Below, one piece after another: positions 10,553-23,100 of a DNA stretch of 64,000 nt. The stretch's first letter is position 1; every line of letters begins with the position of its first letter. The translations under genes were made by a program, and so were the position numbers. Location of the stretch: assembly GCA_029204225.1 (NCBI GenBank), contig MU832144.1, forward strand, positions 1-64,000, read 5' to 3'. The notes under the pieces were generated by a model. It was not told the origin of the DNA and searched no databases. It was given only the letters and a program-made list of their open reading frames with translations. Source of the DNA: Diphasiastrum complanatum. Taxonomy: Eukaryota; Streptophyta; Lycopodiopsida; Lycopodiales; Lycopodiaceae.

Positions 10553-11650
10553 TGGAGTAACTAGATTCTATTTGCATTCATTAAAGATACAACAAGAGTC
10601 AAACACAACGAAGAAAGTAAATCTCGAATAGAAGTGGTGTGACTGACCTACATAAGCACCATAAGTAAGGGTCTCTTATTCTAGGAAACATGCTCTAAAT
10701 CTACATGTACTCGACTTCACTTGTAGTTAAATTAGACAACGTGCACTAAAATAGTATGGATTTATGGAAAAAGACGAATCAATAAACTATGACATTAGGG
10801 TTACTAATCAATCATTATTTTCAACACTCCCCCTTAATGTTTAATGAATATTTTACTACTTCGAGTTTCACTCTACCAAGCCCCTTGGTATGATGTATTA
10901 CAATAGATAAGTTCAATGTCTCCTTCTTAAAGTATTTTCCATATGTCGTGCTGTTGAACTTCAATGTGTTGGTCCTACTATGAAAAACATGATTCTTAGC
11001 AAATTGGATACAACTTTGATTGTCACATTGAAGTGTTGTATTATCCTCTCGCTTCGTGTGAAGATCTTTCATAATCCTCTTGAGCCAAATTGCTTCACAT
11101 GTAGCACTTGTAGCCGTAACCACACAATGCTTTGCCTTTGTAAAAGACATGGTCATAGTAGGCCGCTTCTTAGACTTTCATGTGATGGCACCAGTTCCAA
11201 GATCAAAATCAAACTCGATTGTGGATCTTGTATCTGTAGCATCTCAACTCAATTAGGATTGAAAATCTACATACTCCAGTAATTTGATATCATTATAATT
11301 TGTTTTATATTGAATGGCAAACCTGATTCATGTATCTGAATTTTTTTTTGGCCACTTTTTAGTGTACCATTTTGACATGTATTGACTTGCCATATTGACA
11401 ACATAAGATATGTTATGTCGAATAGTGGTCAAGTAGATAAAAGTTCCAATCACTGGTCTATAAGAAGTCTCATCTAGATCTATGTCATCCTTCGCTTTTG
11501 TAAGCATCAAACTTGAGCTGTATGGTGTGTTGCAATCGGTTTGAACTCAGACGTTTTGAATTTTGACAAAAGTTCATGAGCATACGTGGGTTTAGAAATG
11601 ATTTTACCATGTATTGCCTTTACCATGTTCTGATTTCTATTCAAATGTTT
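10553..11650 (-). mobile_element. Copia C3 fragment: RT C-terminus, RNase H and 3' LTR
   Basis: On the minus strand, RT C-terminal sequence (ISKPTYAHELLSKFK, DETSYRPVIGTFIYLT) runs from about 11650. RNase H follows (FTKAKHCVVTATSATCEAIWLKR, TTLQCDNQSCIQFAKN, LGRVKLE). A polypurine tract AAGGGGGAG (10827-10836) and an LTR starting TGTTGAAAA (10826 down to about 10553) complete it. No 5' LTR is seen on the right. Its insertion ends the C2 gag. Frameshifts and stops occur throughout. Confidence 0.82.
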
Positions 11651-13338
11651 ACCTACTATATTTTGTGATGAATGTTTGATGATGGATCATGAATAAATCA
11701 TAAGTTACAATGTTAAGTGAAAGTTGGAGCGTGCAATCTAGTTTGTGAAGTTTGAAATGTGTCCATTCAACATTTGTCATGTGCACTTGTGACTCTGTGA
11801 ACACTGGATTGTATATGGTGTCAGTCTTCAGCTTTCTACCAGCAACAGTGAACCTTGAAATGTGTGCTTCGCATCGTCAAGCTCCTCCTTCCTTTTTGCT
11901 CTCTTTGCTCTCCTCTTTTTGTCCCTTTGTGAGGTAGGTGATGGTATATAGATGCAGAACCACTTATAGTTTCTTTTTCTTGCCTTTTACAGATGTGGTT
12001 ATGAAGAGAGTAGTCTAGTTCCATAAGCTTTCTATGTTTATATTGTTGTGGTAGATTACTAAGGGAAGATCAATGTAGATGGTTAATCTTGTGTTCTTGA
12101 AGATTTCTTGCAATTTTTAGCTTTTCTTTAAGGGGTGTCGTTGAGGAATATCATTCTTGTGAGGTAGCTCCACAATAGCTCATTGAATTGATCCCCAAAC
12201 TATGCTGCTCTTTCTACTCCTTGGCTAGCTCTTTTATAGCCTCGCAAAGAACCTTGTTATAGTCATGGTGGATGGGTAGACTACCCTAGTAAATGATTAG
12301 GGAGTCTATCATGAACAACAAGACGCTGTGTAGAAATATATGCATATGAATAGGGTTGTTCACATAATGCATGAGAGAAGCTTAGAGTTTTTGATCCTTT
12401 TCAATATGAACCAATATTCAAAACTACAGTTGATACAAACGAAAACAATATTCAAATGTCTTTGACTATTTAAGTGGACCAAAGCTTATATAGGGTAGGA
12501 CCAAACACTCACTTTTCACTTTAATGACTCCACAAATCACCATATGTGTGCAATAGTTTTGAAAGGTTCAAAAATGTGGATTCATCACTTGGCTGATATA
12601 CATTCTAATATTTGTTTGCTACATTGGTTCCTATTTTTGACTAACCAACTAAGAAGACCTATAGATAGGCATCATTGGATGCAATCTCTAGCCTTGAATT
12701 TGTTGCTGGGTGGCGAAGCTAGAATGTTGGTGATGCCTTGCATTGGTGAGAGAGACAATATAACTAGACAAATACCTCTAGAACTTAACTAACCTTTACC
12801 AGAGAAGACATAACTCGTGTCTAATTATTGAGCTATTTTCCATCTGCCTACCTTCCTTAGAAACCTGTTCTGAGGTTTTGGGGTCTTTTTGATTCAAGAT
12901 TGTGTATGTCTAGTCCTAGAATGCTTTTATCTTAGCTTTTCTTAAGTTCTATCTGGTATGTAGCAATTGCTGCTTAGATGACATACTTACATCTTTAAAA
13001 CAATAAATTTTTTGGAGTTGCTAATTTTTTGATAAAGACATGATGATTTCTTGCATGAGTGTATGAAAAACTGTGAAATAAAGACAAATGCGAATTTGCT
13101 TTCATACTAGGTCCTTTCAAGCTTCTTAAGCTATTCAATTATGGGTCCTTTTTTGCATGCTTACCTTGTCACTTGAGGCTAGAAAAAGAATTGTTTGGGA
13201 TTTTTGATGCTTTATGGAGTTGCCTCAATATTTATGTTTGCATGAGTGGCTTCAAAATGGATCTATTAAACAGTTCATGTTTGCATCATTGGCTTCAAAA
13301 TAAACCTATTAACAATCTATGTTGGATGGATCAACTAG
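11651..13338. other. Presumed intron or upstream region of the hydrolase gene; no feature recognised
   Basis: No family motif, exon or repeat was identified. The missing first exon(s) of the downstream hydrolase were looked for here (a Gly-rich GTG-type N-terminal strand) and not found. Confidence 0.4.
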
Positions 13339-13474
13339 GTGCAATCCTTCGCTTTTGATTAATTATATGCGTGAAGATGGGCATCGGCGATTTATCCAGA
13401 TTGATGCTGGCAAAAGCTTCAAGGAGCAGGTTTTGCGTTGGTTTCCACGCTACAATATTCCAAGATTAGATGCT
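13339..13474 (+). CDS. Hydrolase exon (first one visible)
   Basis: An AG acceptor (13337-38) and GTAAGT donor (13475) bound this exon. The first G completes a split Arg codon, then 45 codons read CNPSLLINYMREDGHRRF to YNIPRLDA, including the IDAGKSFKEQVLRWFP strand that precedes the metal-binding motif in this family. Confidence 0.88.
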
Positions 13475-16400
13475 GTAAGTGAACTAACAAATTAGCGTCT
13501 CTTTATTGATATTTAGTCTCTAGCTTTCAATAATGGATTTGATATCTTCACCTAGGAACATGATATTGAACTCGTACCTACTTTAAGGACTTAGTGTAGA
13601 GATGGTTGAGCTCTGATTCAAGGGCTTCACTTGTTTTAGCTAGATGTTTATTACACGTAAACTTTCATAGTTAAGGATTTTGAAAACTCAAATCATAGTT
13701 ACAAGGGAACGTTGTTGGTAACTATGAGAGCTCTCAACTTTTGAATTAGTTGTGGTTGAACTCATGAGTATTGGTGTTGCCAATGTAGTCTCTTAGGACC
13801 GGGATTCAACACAGATTTGTGTGCAAGGGTTGGTTTGTGAGTTATGTGTACAAAAGTGATTGATTGTAATATTGTTGCCTCACATAGAAATGATGGGGGA
13901 CAGAGTTGAATGCTGAGTGTGCGAATGTGTGGGAATCTAGATCCATGCTAATCAAATATGCATGGGAGGAAAATGTGATCGTGAGGGAGCTGGCCTTGTG
14001 AACTCGAAGGTGAAGGCCTGCCCTAAAAGTCTTAAAAGGCCAATAGATTTATGGACTTATCAATTCACACATTACAAGTCTTGAATCAACTTAAATGAAA
14101 TCAAAGTAGACTTGAAAATTAAAACTCGAAAACAATGTATCACATAAATTCATTCACATACAGCGGAAGCACTGAGGGGTCAAGATGGGGAAACACCCCC
14201 CCCCCCCGAAGGATGTTTCTTGTCATTATGCAAAACCAATTGGCCTATGCCAATTACATATACAATGGATTCCAATAGGGTCTAAAAAAAAGGAACATCA
14301 ATTTACTTCCTTTCAATGACAGAACCAGATTTGGGTTCTTGTTGATCTTCCTCATGGGAAGAAGGCAATTGGTTCTAAATGGGTATACAAAATCAAGTAT
14401 AAGGCAGATGGTACCATTGAAAGGTACAAGGCAAGGCTCGTTGCCAAAGGCTATGCTCAGCAAAAGGGGATTGATTATGAGGAGACTTTTCCTCCTACTG
14501 CTCGGATGACTACCGTGAGGGTAGTAACCTCTTTGGCTGCCCACTTTGGTTGGCGTTTGCGGCAACTTGACATAAAGACAACGTTCCTCAATGGTGATCT
14601 CAATGAGGAAGTGTACCTTCAACAACCTGCTAGTTTTTTGGTTGGAGGCCAAGAAGATAAAATTTGTCTTCTCAAGAAGGCACTTTATGGACTGAAGCAA
14701 GCTCCGAGGATGTGGTATCAAAAGATACATGCCTACTTTTGTGATCGAGGGTTTACTAATAGTCCTAGCGAATCTACTCTTTATGTCAAGCATACTTCAG
14801 ATTATATCATCGTTATTTTGCTTTATGTTGATGAATTTATTATTACGGGAAGTAATGAGCAGCAGATTGATGCCGTAATACTTGATCTTGGTATGGTTTT
14901 TGAAACCTCAGATTTAGGCCTATTGCACTTTTATCTTGGTCTTGAATTTGTACAAGAAGGGGCTGGAATTTTCATCTCTCAAAAACGCTACATTGGGCAG
15001 ATTTTGAAGCGGCTCAAGATGGAAGATTGCAAGCCGGTTGCTACACCTATGGAGACAGGTCTGAAATTAAGTAGTCAAGGTGATGGTGAATCATTTGACA
15101 CTACTTTATATTGTCAAGCTATTGGCTGTCTCATTTACCTATGTAATTCAAGACCGGACATTTCTTATAGTGTCTCACTCATGAGTCAATTCATGCATGC
15201 CCCGATGACATCACATTGGAAAGCGTTGAAGAGGATCTTTCGATATCTTCAAGGGACAAGAAGTCATGGACTGGTTTTTCCTGCTTGTGATGATGCATGT
15301 TTGGTTGGTTTTAGTGACTCGGATTGGGGTGGAGATCAAGACACTAGACGCTCTACAAGTGGACATTGCTTTTTCTATGGAAATTCTGCAATTTCGTGGT
15401 CAAGTAAAAAGCAGCCCACTGTTGCTACTTCTTCTAGCGAGGCAGAGTATAGAGCGATATTTTCAGCCACAACAGAGTGTTTATGGCTGAGAAGACTACT
15501 TGTTGACATGAAGTTTGGCGAGCCCTCAGCCACTCTTATCTTGAATGATAGTCAAAGTGCTATTGCCATTGCACAGAATCCTGTTTTTCATGCGAGGGCG
15601 AAGCACATCGAGATCCATTATCACTTCTTAGGGGTCTAATTTTGTTTAGGGGCCCTATCTTGACTTTTGGGGGTGCCCTACATTTAGTAAGTGGTTAACC
15701 TTAGGGTTTGGTGGCATTTGGCCACATCTAGGTAGAGTACTTAGATGCTCATTGTGTATTCCATTTTAAACAGTTTGGCTAAGCATTGCTCTCCATTGCT
15801 CTTGTTGTTGTTTCCTCTCTCTCTCTCTTAGAGTTGGGCGCCCAGCCTCTTCTCTCTTGTTTCCTGTGGAGATTGATTGATAACTAGATCTTGGTGACTT
15901 GACTCTTGCTTTCCTACAGCTCATGCATCAATGCGTCCATTTCTTTTTTCAGTTTATCATTCGCCTCTATGAGCTCTGTCTTCAATCCCAAAATTTCAAC
16001 CTGCAGGTCTCTCATTTTCGCTTTGATCTTGCCGTTTTCTACTTCCAAATAGCTTTCCCGGTGTTGACATTCCCGTAGCCAGCCTAGTTCATAGACAAAG
16101 AATCCCTACATAGGTTGGGAAGGAGTGTAATCATGAGACAGATGAGCAGAAACAGCTGCCAGAAACGGCGTTTAACTGCCTTGTGTTGTCTGCTGTCCAT
16201 CGGGACTGTTGTCTTGGTGCGGAGGCAGCTGAGGATCTGTACTGGGTTGACTTGCTGAGGAATCAGCAGAGCAGGGTGGATAGCGTGTGTCTGATGCAGC
16301 TGTAATAGAGGTACCTTTCTCAGAAGCAAAGGTCTGTCTAGGTGCGATGGAGGCACTTGGGTCTGGTCCAAGTGCGAAGGAGGTCAGGCCAGCAATAGGG

Positions 16401-17109
16401 GTGGTGTGCGGGCCAGCAGGGCGGGGTGGAGAGCGGGGGGAGTTACCTCCCCCACACTTACGTGGAGCCATTTTCAGCTTAATCAACGTTTAATGGCAAC
16501 AAGTCTATGTGTTGGAAAGAAACGTCCACCAACAATTTTCTGAGAAATGCGATGGAGGCTTGGCCTGAAATGCGCTGGAAAAAATCTGCAGCGATTTTCT
16601 GACTGATGGATGGAACCCTGGTAGATGCGATGGAGTCTGATGTCAAAAACCTGAAATGACCTGAAACGACCTGTGATGTGCTGGAACTGAGCGCTAGCAG
16701 GCATACAGCACCCACAGCCACCCATCGCCCACAGCCATCGTTGGAGCCATTTTTTATAGAATCTTTGAGAGGAGTGACCTTATTTCTTGAGCGCACTTTT
16801 CTACAAAACTAGGTCACAGAAAGACTGTGGATCAGCAAATCGTTGCTCAGTGGGTCGTTTTTCCAGCAAAATCCACAAAGAACAAGTGCAATGCTTGTGA
16901 CAGTCGCTACACTCAGTAGCAGAGCGCTGCTCAGATCAATAGTGCATCCATTTTCTTGTTGAATCAATGAAAAACGCGGGTCTTCTTTGGAATAGGGTGG
17001 GCGCACCTTCAGCAGGCACCTATGTTCTTAGTAGCTGGATCTAGGGAGCACTGGAGGCCATCGCTGGAGGCCATCACATCAGCAGGCCAGCGATGGCTGA
17101 CCAGCAATG

Positions 17110-17162
<53 letters not shown>

Positions 17163-20100
17163 TTTATTAATGTCTTTTCCATGCCAAAAGGCATATAAGA
17201 CAAATAAGTACATATCAAGTATGTGGACCATCTGGGAGCGTATGAAAAAACGTCTCCAAAAAAATAAAAGAAAAGCATATTTAATAAATCTAAACACAAT
17301 TATTAGTGTTAACTAAACCAAAAGATAGAAAACAAGAAATGGCTATGTATAATGGAAGCAAGCCGCAGATCGAGTCTTGGAGGTGATACTGCTACTGCTG
17401 CTACTGAAAAAAAAATGTAATACAAGCTGCAGTGGGGAGTGAAACTGAGATTTGCTGCCGACGTCGAATGTAGGGAGGACGTCTCCTCGTAGTAGGCCGA
17501 AGAGGTCTGGCTGCTGGGCAATGCTGGGAGGTGCGCTGCCTCTGATCTCTGTGGAAAGTCGTGTCCTCATCCTCGTCATCATCATCTAAGTCTGGAACTG
17601 GTCGTGGATGTCGTTTGGAGAAAAAGGAGGTAATCTGAAGCTGTGTGTCAGGAGCAATCTGATGCTGAGGCTGGAGATCCCGTCGTAATAGAAACATCTC
17701 TCGGACCATAAGTGCAACACAACGTGGATCCTCATATGTAACAAGTGAGCGCAAAGTAACTGGTGTATCCCTGAACAAGCAATGGTATCTCCCATGAATC
17801 TCATAATAAGCTGGGCAAATGGAAATAAAATGCTCCTCAGTCTCTACTGCCCCTAGTAGGGAACAAAGCTAGCAGATCCTGTCCTCTCGTGGGGTACCCT
17901 GAAACCGGCCAGTCTCAATCTCAAGGTGGTGCGAAGAGACACGGAGCTGACCCAATATGAATCTGAGACCATGTGATAATCCAGATCGTAGGTACAGTGG
18001 TAGTAGTGGGGACCCTGATACATCTATCTCCAAAAAATGAAGCCGATAAAAGTCGAGTTTGACACCCAACTGACCATGCCAGGCTCGATCTAGGTAAGCT
18101 CTATAAATGAATCGTTTGATGTAGTCATGGGTACCAGAATGAAGGGCAGTGATAGAGATGCCGAGTGTGCTAAGAAGTCTGGAGGCCTAAGAGAACCAAG
18201 CCACATGGTAGCCCTGATTGTGAAGATGCTGAGATGAAATGAGAGTAGCCTGAGTATATCTTTGCTCAGAAGACTAGAACGCACTGACGCGCTGAATATA
18301 TGTGATGAGCTGGAGTAAGGCATCAAGGTACATGGGCGGGACCGCAAACTCAACAAGGATGATCTGATGTGGTACTGAAGGCTTAGCATAGTGATCTGTA
18401 ACCGTGAGATACTAGCCCAGTCAAATGAGGTAAGGCCCGTGCACCATGTAGCTGATGCATATAGGGCTGTAGGAGAAACAATGGTGCCAAAAAGCCGACA
18501 CTTACTCGAGGCATCTCGAATAGACTTACGGAAGCAAAATCCCTCCATCTAGGCAAGGGAAGCATGGCCTTTCCCAAGCCTACTAGAGGCTGCTTGTCTC
18601 ATACTAAATATAGGACCAGTAAAAGGGTGTCCAAGTAAGTGTAGGAAGGGACAATCTTTAACGGCCGACTGTCAAAAAGGAGCTCATGTCTCAACATAAA
18701 GCTCTTGGAAGTGTTGAAGATCACCACCTTGGTCTTCACAATGTTCACCCCTAGGCCCCATCTGGAACAGAAATCATGAAGACAATCAATCTGTCTCTGT
18801 AACCCCTCTCTAGTAGGTGAAAGTAGAACCACATCATTTGCATCTTGCATGGAGGCGCCATCACCAGAGAGAGAGAGACACTTTCCATGATTTTCCATCC
18901 TCCATATGGATGTGAAGATCATTCTTTCAAAACAGAGCACAAGTAATTAACTATAGGTTTGTGGCATTTAGAGGCTTGAGATCATGAGAGTCTATCTAGT
19001 TAGTGGTAGTTGAACTTTCCAAAATGGCAAGAATATATTGCAGTCAATGATGTTGGAATGTTATTTGAGCAAGCTCAAGATTTTTAGGGTGATATAATCA
19101 GACTAAGGCAAATTTGTTGCAGGCTTGCACTTTTAAAAGGTAATTTGATAGTGAAAAGAATCTATCTACCTTGTACAATTCCATGTGTTACATACTCGAT
19201 ACGACTAACCTAGAGTTTCGAATCAAGGTTAGGGATATAGATTGCTTTATATAGAACATGTGTTAGGTGATCAACTTATGTGTCAAAAGTCTTCATAAGA
19301 CGTATTGGAGATTACTTGCTGGGAACCTATATGTAACTATAGGGGTAAGAGGTCTCCAATGATGGTGGAAGACGTGTGCTTGTGCTATGTCAAGGCAATA
19401 AACTTATCTTGGAGCTAGCGATTGACAAGGCATGAGTGCTAGTGATATGTAACGCCAGTGTCTTCTAAGTCTTAATATTAGTTAGTGTTATTAGATGCAT
19501 GCTTAGATGATCTAAGAAGGACATGAGGTGGGTGATGGTGGTATTGGAAACGTGGATTGGAACAATACTTGGAAGAGTAATTTTTTTGATTGTTTATCTC
19601 CACGAGTGGGACTATAGCATTCTTGATGGACATCAAACATAACTAGAGGATGTACCTTTTGAGTTTTTGGCCATGCTAATGAGGGATCTCACCTACTTTT
19701 AAGAGTAGTGATTTTAAGCTATATAAGCTTGCCAACCCTTGAGATTAACCCTTGAGAGAGTCACCGTTCTTGGAGATGCATTGATGTCCAAGAGGATTGT
19801 AGACAAGGGCAGGCCAAGAATAGGTTATCCATGTGAAGGCAGTGAGCATTTATGGTGTGGAATGCGTCTTTGTGACATGGGATTTGGATCAGAGGGCGCA
19901 GAGGTCACATGCTACGGGTAGCTTTTGGAATGAGCGCTTTTGAAACTTTCGTTTGGGAAAGTTATAAAAAGAACGTGTCTAGGGCATCATTATTGGCAAA
20001 CAGAGAGTGTGTTAAGATGAAATTAGCTTTTTTAGAAACAAATAGCAAATTTCGTTTCCTCATTTTACTCTTATGTAAACTCTCATAGATTTGAATCTTT

Positions 20101-23100
20101 GAATTTTTCCATAGTTTGCTATAATTAGATACGCCATCCAATTTGTTGACTTCTCCAATCGCGAATTATCCCAATCCTACCGTTTTGCCAAATATAGCTC
20201 CTATGGCGCCTTTTAGATCTTCTGAAGTTGAATATTTGGCATATATACTTCCAAGTAGCATAATATCATTTTTGATAGTGCAAACAAATATATCTGGTTG
20301 ATCATGTTAAAATTCAGGGGAACTGTATTAGTAGTTAACTTTTGGCTCCTTGTTGCTATGGTAGGACAAAAGACAACTTATATAAGTAATTGCAACATGC
20401 TCACAATAAGATGATGTTGAATGTTGGCTTGCAGTTGATTTTGACTCACGAGCATGCGGATGCAATATTGGGCCTTGATGACATTCGTGGAGTGCAACCT
20501 TACAATCCTTTTAACATGATTGAGCCAATGCCTGTATTTCTTTCACGACACACAATGGACAGGTTCTTTCTCCTTGGAATCTTCAAGTGAGATTGCTATA
20601 ATCTATCAGGGCCATTTTTTATGTCGACATCGTACATGTTTGGAAGTATATGTACTTATCAAATTTTCTTCCCTTATTACTGAATCTATATAAGTAGTTT
20701 ATTTAAATTGTAGATATCTACTAGGAGAGAGGTGCAATGACTATTTTTTCAGTTTTGCTTAAAAAAAGCCATATATCAAGCTAGGCTGGGAAGCAGTTTT
20801 TCTTGTTTGCTTCTCTTTTTTTCAAATGATTTGTACATTGCCTATTGGATAAAGTAGAACTCTTTTAGTTCGCATATGCAAGCTTTCCTTGTATTGATTA
20901 TTACAAGTGCGAACAATGCAGCAGCTTATATTTATGTCAGAAAGTAGCTAGCTATGTGCCTCCTAAGGAATGTGAATTGTAGAATTTTGCTAATCAAGTT
21001 AATTTAGAAGTATGTAGGAACAACAAAGCTGTGTGGATATCATGTGTGGCAACTTTTCAATTTCATGTTCTTGAGCACATGATTCTTGTGCATTGTTTTT
21101 AATTGGACGTTACTGACAATATCCTGTTGTGGGGTGTTCATTCAGCGTGGAAATGAAATTTCCATATTTGGTGCAAAAATCATTGAAAGAAGGGCAAGAA
21201 ATACGACGCGTTGCTCAACTTCAGTGGCATGTCATCAAGAGTTCCTCGATGGCATCCTTTGAAGCAGCAGGCCTTCAGTTTATTTCATTACCAGTTCGTG
21301 CCTTTGATCTCTCCCCATTTTCAGTGGATTAATCTGAGCAAGAAGAGCTAAGGGTGGTCTCCACTGGTAAACGTTATATATTTTTAAGAAAATAGTACCA
21401 ATGTGTTGCTTCTTTTCTGGGAGCCATTTTTTTACTCTTTCATGTTCAATCTTTTCTAGGAAATATGCTCATTTTAGTTTGCAATTTAAAACCTGTGGAA
21501 GCTTAACATATCTGAGGACTTTCTATTGATGTTTACATCACTAATTTGTTGTACACTCTTGCCCAATACCATGAGGGAGACATGTTGGCTACCAAATACA
21601 GAACCTTTCATAAGGCAATAATCAAAAGTGTAGAACGCTCTTATATGGCGGAGGTCAAAATTGAAAAGGATCGTTTTCCATGTAATCTTTGGTTTACTCA
21701 AGAATGTAAAGAAACTAAAGAGTTGCTCAATGATGAAGGTATAGGTGGTGCCAAACTTTCACTATGTTATTCTATATGTAGGTGATGTGGTGTTTTTGTG
21801 CGATACTCGATGTAGTCTCCAACAACATCTCGATACCCTTTGCAAAATTTTGGTTTTTTTGATCAATTTGGATAAGACAAAGCTTAGGTTACTCTCAAAG
21901 AAGGTGAATGGTCCTCATGTTCTATCTGACGGGGCTGAACTTGAAGTAACTCAGGAGTCAAAACTATGTGGAAGTCAAAGTTTTACAAAATCTGTCAGAA
22001 TGAATGTGTTTTGACAAGAGGCTTATGTGTGGCTAGAAATCCATTTGTGCTATGGAAGTGGCTTGCCAAGAAATATATCTATGGATGGAGATGGTACATA
22101 AAATAGCCATTATTTGAAACATTGGTCAATTTGGTGTTACTTTATGGTTGTTAATATCTCTTCTTCCAAATAAGCTCAGAAAAAGCTTTTGACCTCTTAC
22201 ATGGGAATGAAGCAAAAGGACAAGCTAAAGTCCATGCTCAGCAAGCAAGAATAAAGCATCCAACAATCGCTTTTCTTGATTGCTTTTATCTTTTATGTAG
22301 CACCAAGCATTAATGCTTCTTGTCCAATTTGAATTGCACAATTGAATTGAACTGATTCCACCAAATCGATTCGCCCATCTAGCGACTGAATCAGAAATTC
22401 AGACCTGGGATTTGTAAATTTGGAATTTTTTGTTTTTCTAGTAGCCAGCCATAAATTTCTGTATATAGGTTTTAAATTAAGCATCAAGGTAAAGTATTGT
22501 AGTCTGTTTCAAATCTCAAGTGACTAGATTCTAGAATCAAGTTCATCACTCTAAATTCTAATTTCTGATTTGACTGTCAAGTTCCAACAAATTACAATAC
22601 ATTATACGTGTTATAGTGTACATAGGTCATAGTAATAGACTCACAGTACATACTACATACTATAGTCTACATACATGAAACATCATTACTTGAAATTTAC
22701 AGGATACACTATACTACAGACTACATAGTACAATGACTCCAGAGCTTGAGAGTCCACAATGCACATACAAAATTGAAATGAAATGAAATTTGGCTCAAGC
22801 TGCAACTTGCCTAACTATCAACATCAGGACAATAATAAACATAGATTGATCCACATCCAATATGAAATAAATGTATAGGTTCCAAGACATGCACAAATAT
22901 GTCATAGCCTTAAGGCTCATGTGAACCTAGGATCACATTGCACAGTGCAAATACTACATAGAGCCTAGTCCTAGAATCTATGATAAACATGCATGCTAGG
23001 CTCTAGCTAGTAGCTACGACAACTACATAGTACAATGTACACCCTAATTCTCCATGTGGCATGCAACATGCTCGTTGAGCTCATAACGAGTCATGACTCA

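Larger units (their letters stand above)
14300..15918 (+). mobile_element. Copia C4 fragment: RT, RNase H and truncated 3' LTR
   Basis: A solitary 3' piece of a copia element inside the hydrolase intron, lacking gag, protease, integrase and 5' LTR. It belongs to the same family as C6 (31976-34340) but in the opposite orientation, and most of the RT-RNase H region is nearly identical at protein level. A deletion joins RNase H codons at about 15627 straight to the middle of the LTR. Confidence 0.9.
17113..18940 (-). mobile_element. LINE-A, 5'-truncated L1-type retrotransposon
   Basis: On the minus strand the piece starts inside reverse transcriptase. It passes through the RT thumb and connection to a C-terminal zinc-finger region, then a 3' UTR ending AATAAAGCTTTC(TC)n with no poly(A). 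Frame changes and stops make it non-coding today. It lies inside the 7-kb hydrolase intron, antisense to the gene. Confidence 0.88.

Noticed and set aside
11752-11937. Possible first exon of the hydrolase (ORF followed by GTAGGT)
   Set aside because: Translation does not resemble the family N-terminus and the phase could not be tied to the exon at 13339.
12544-12792. 82-codon plus ORF upstream of the hydrolase exons
   Set aside because: No motif, no splice connection in phase, composition of non-coding AT-rich sequence.
16479-16796. 105-codon minus ORF as a gene
   Set aside because: It runs through repeat words of the leader-like region and shows no domain.
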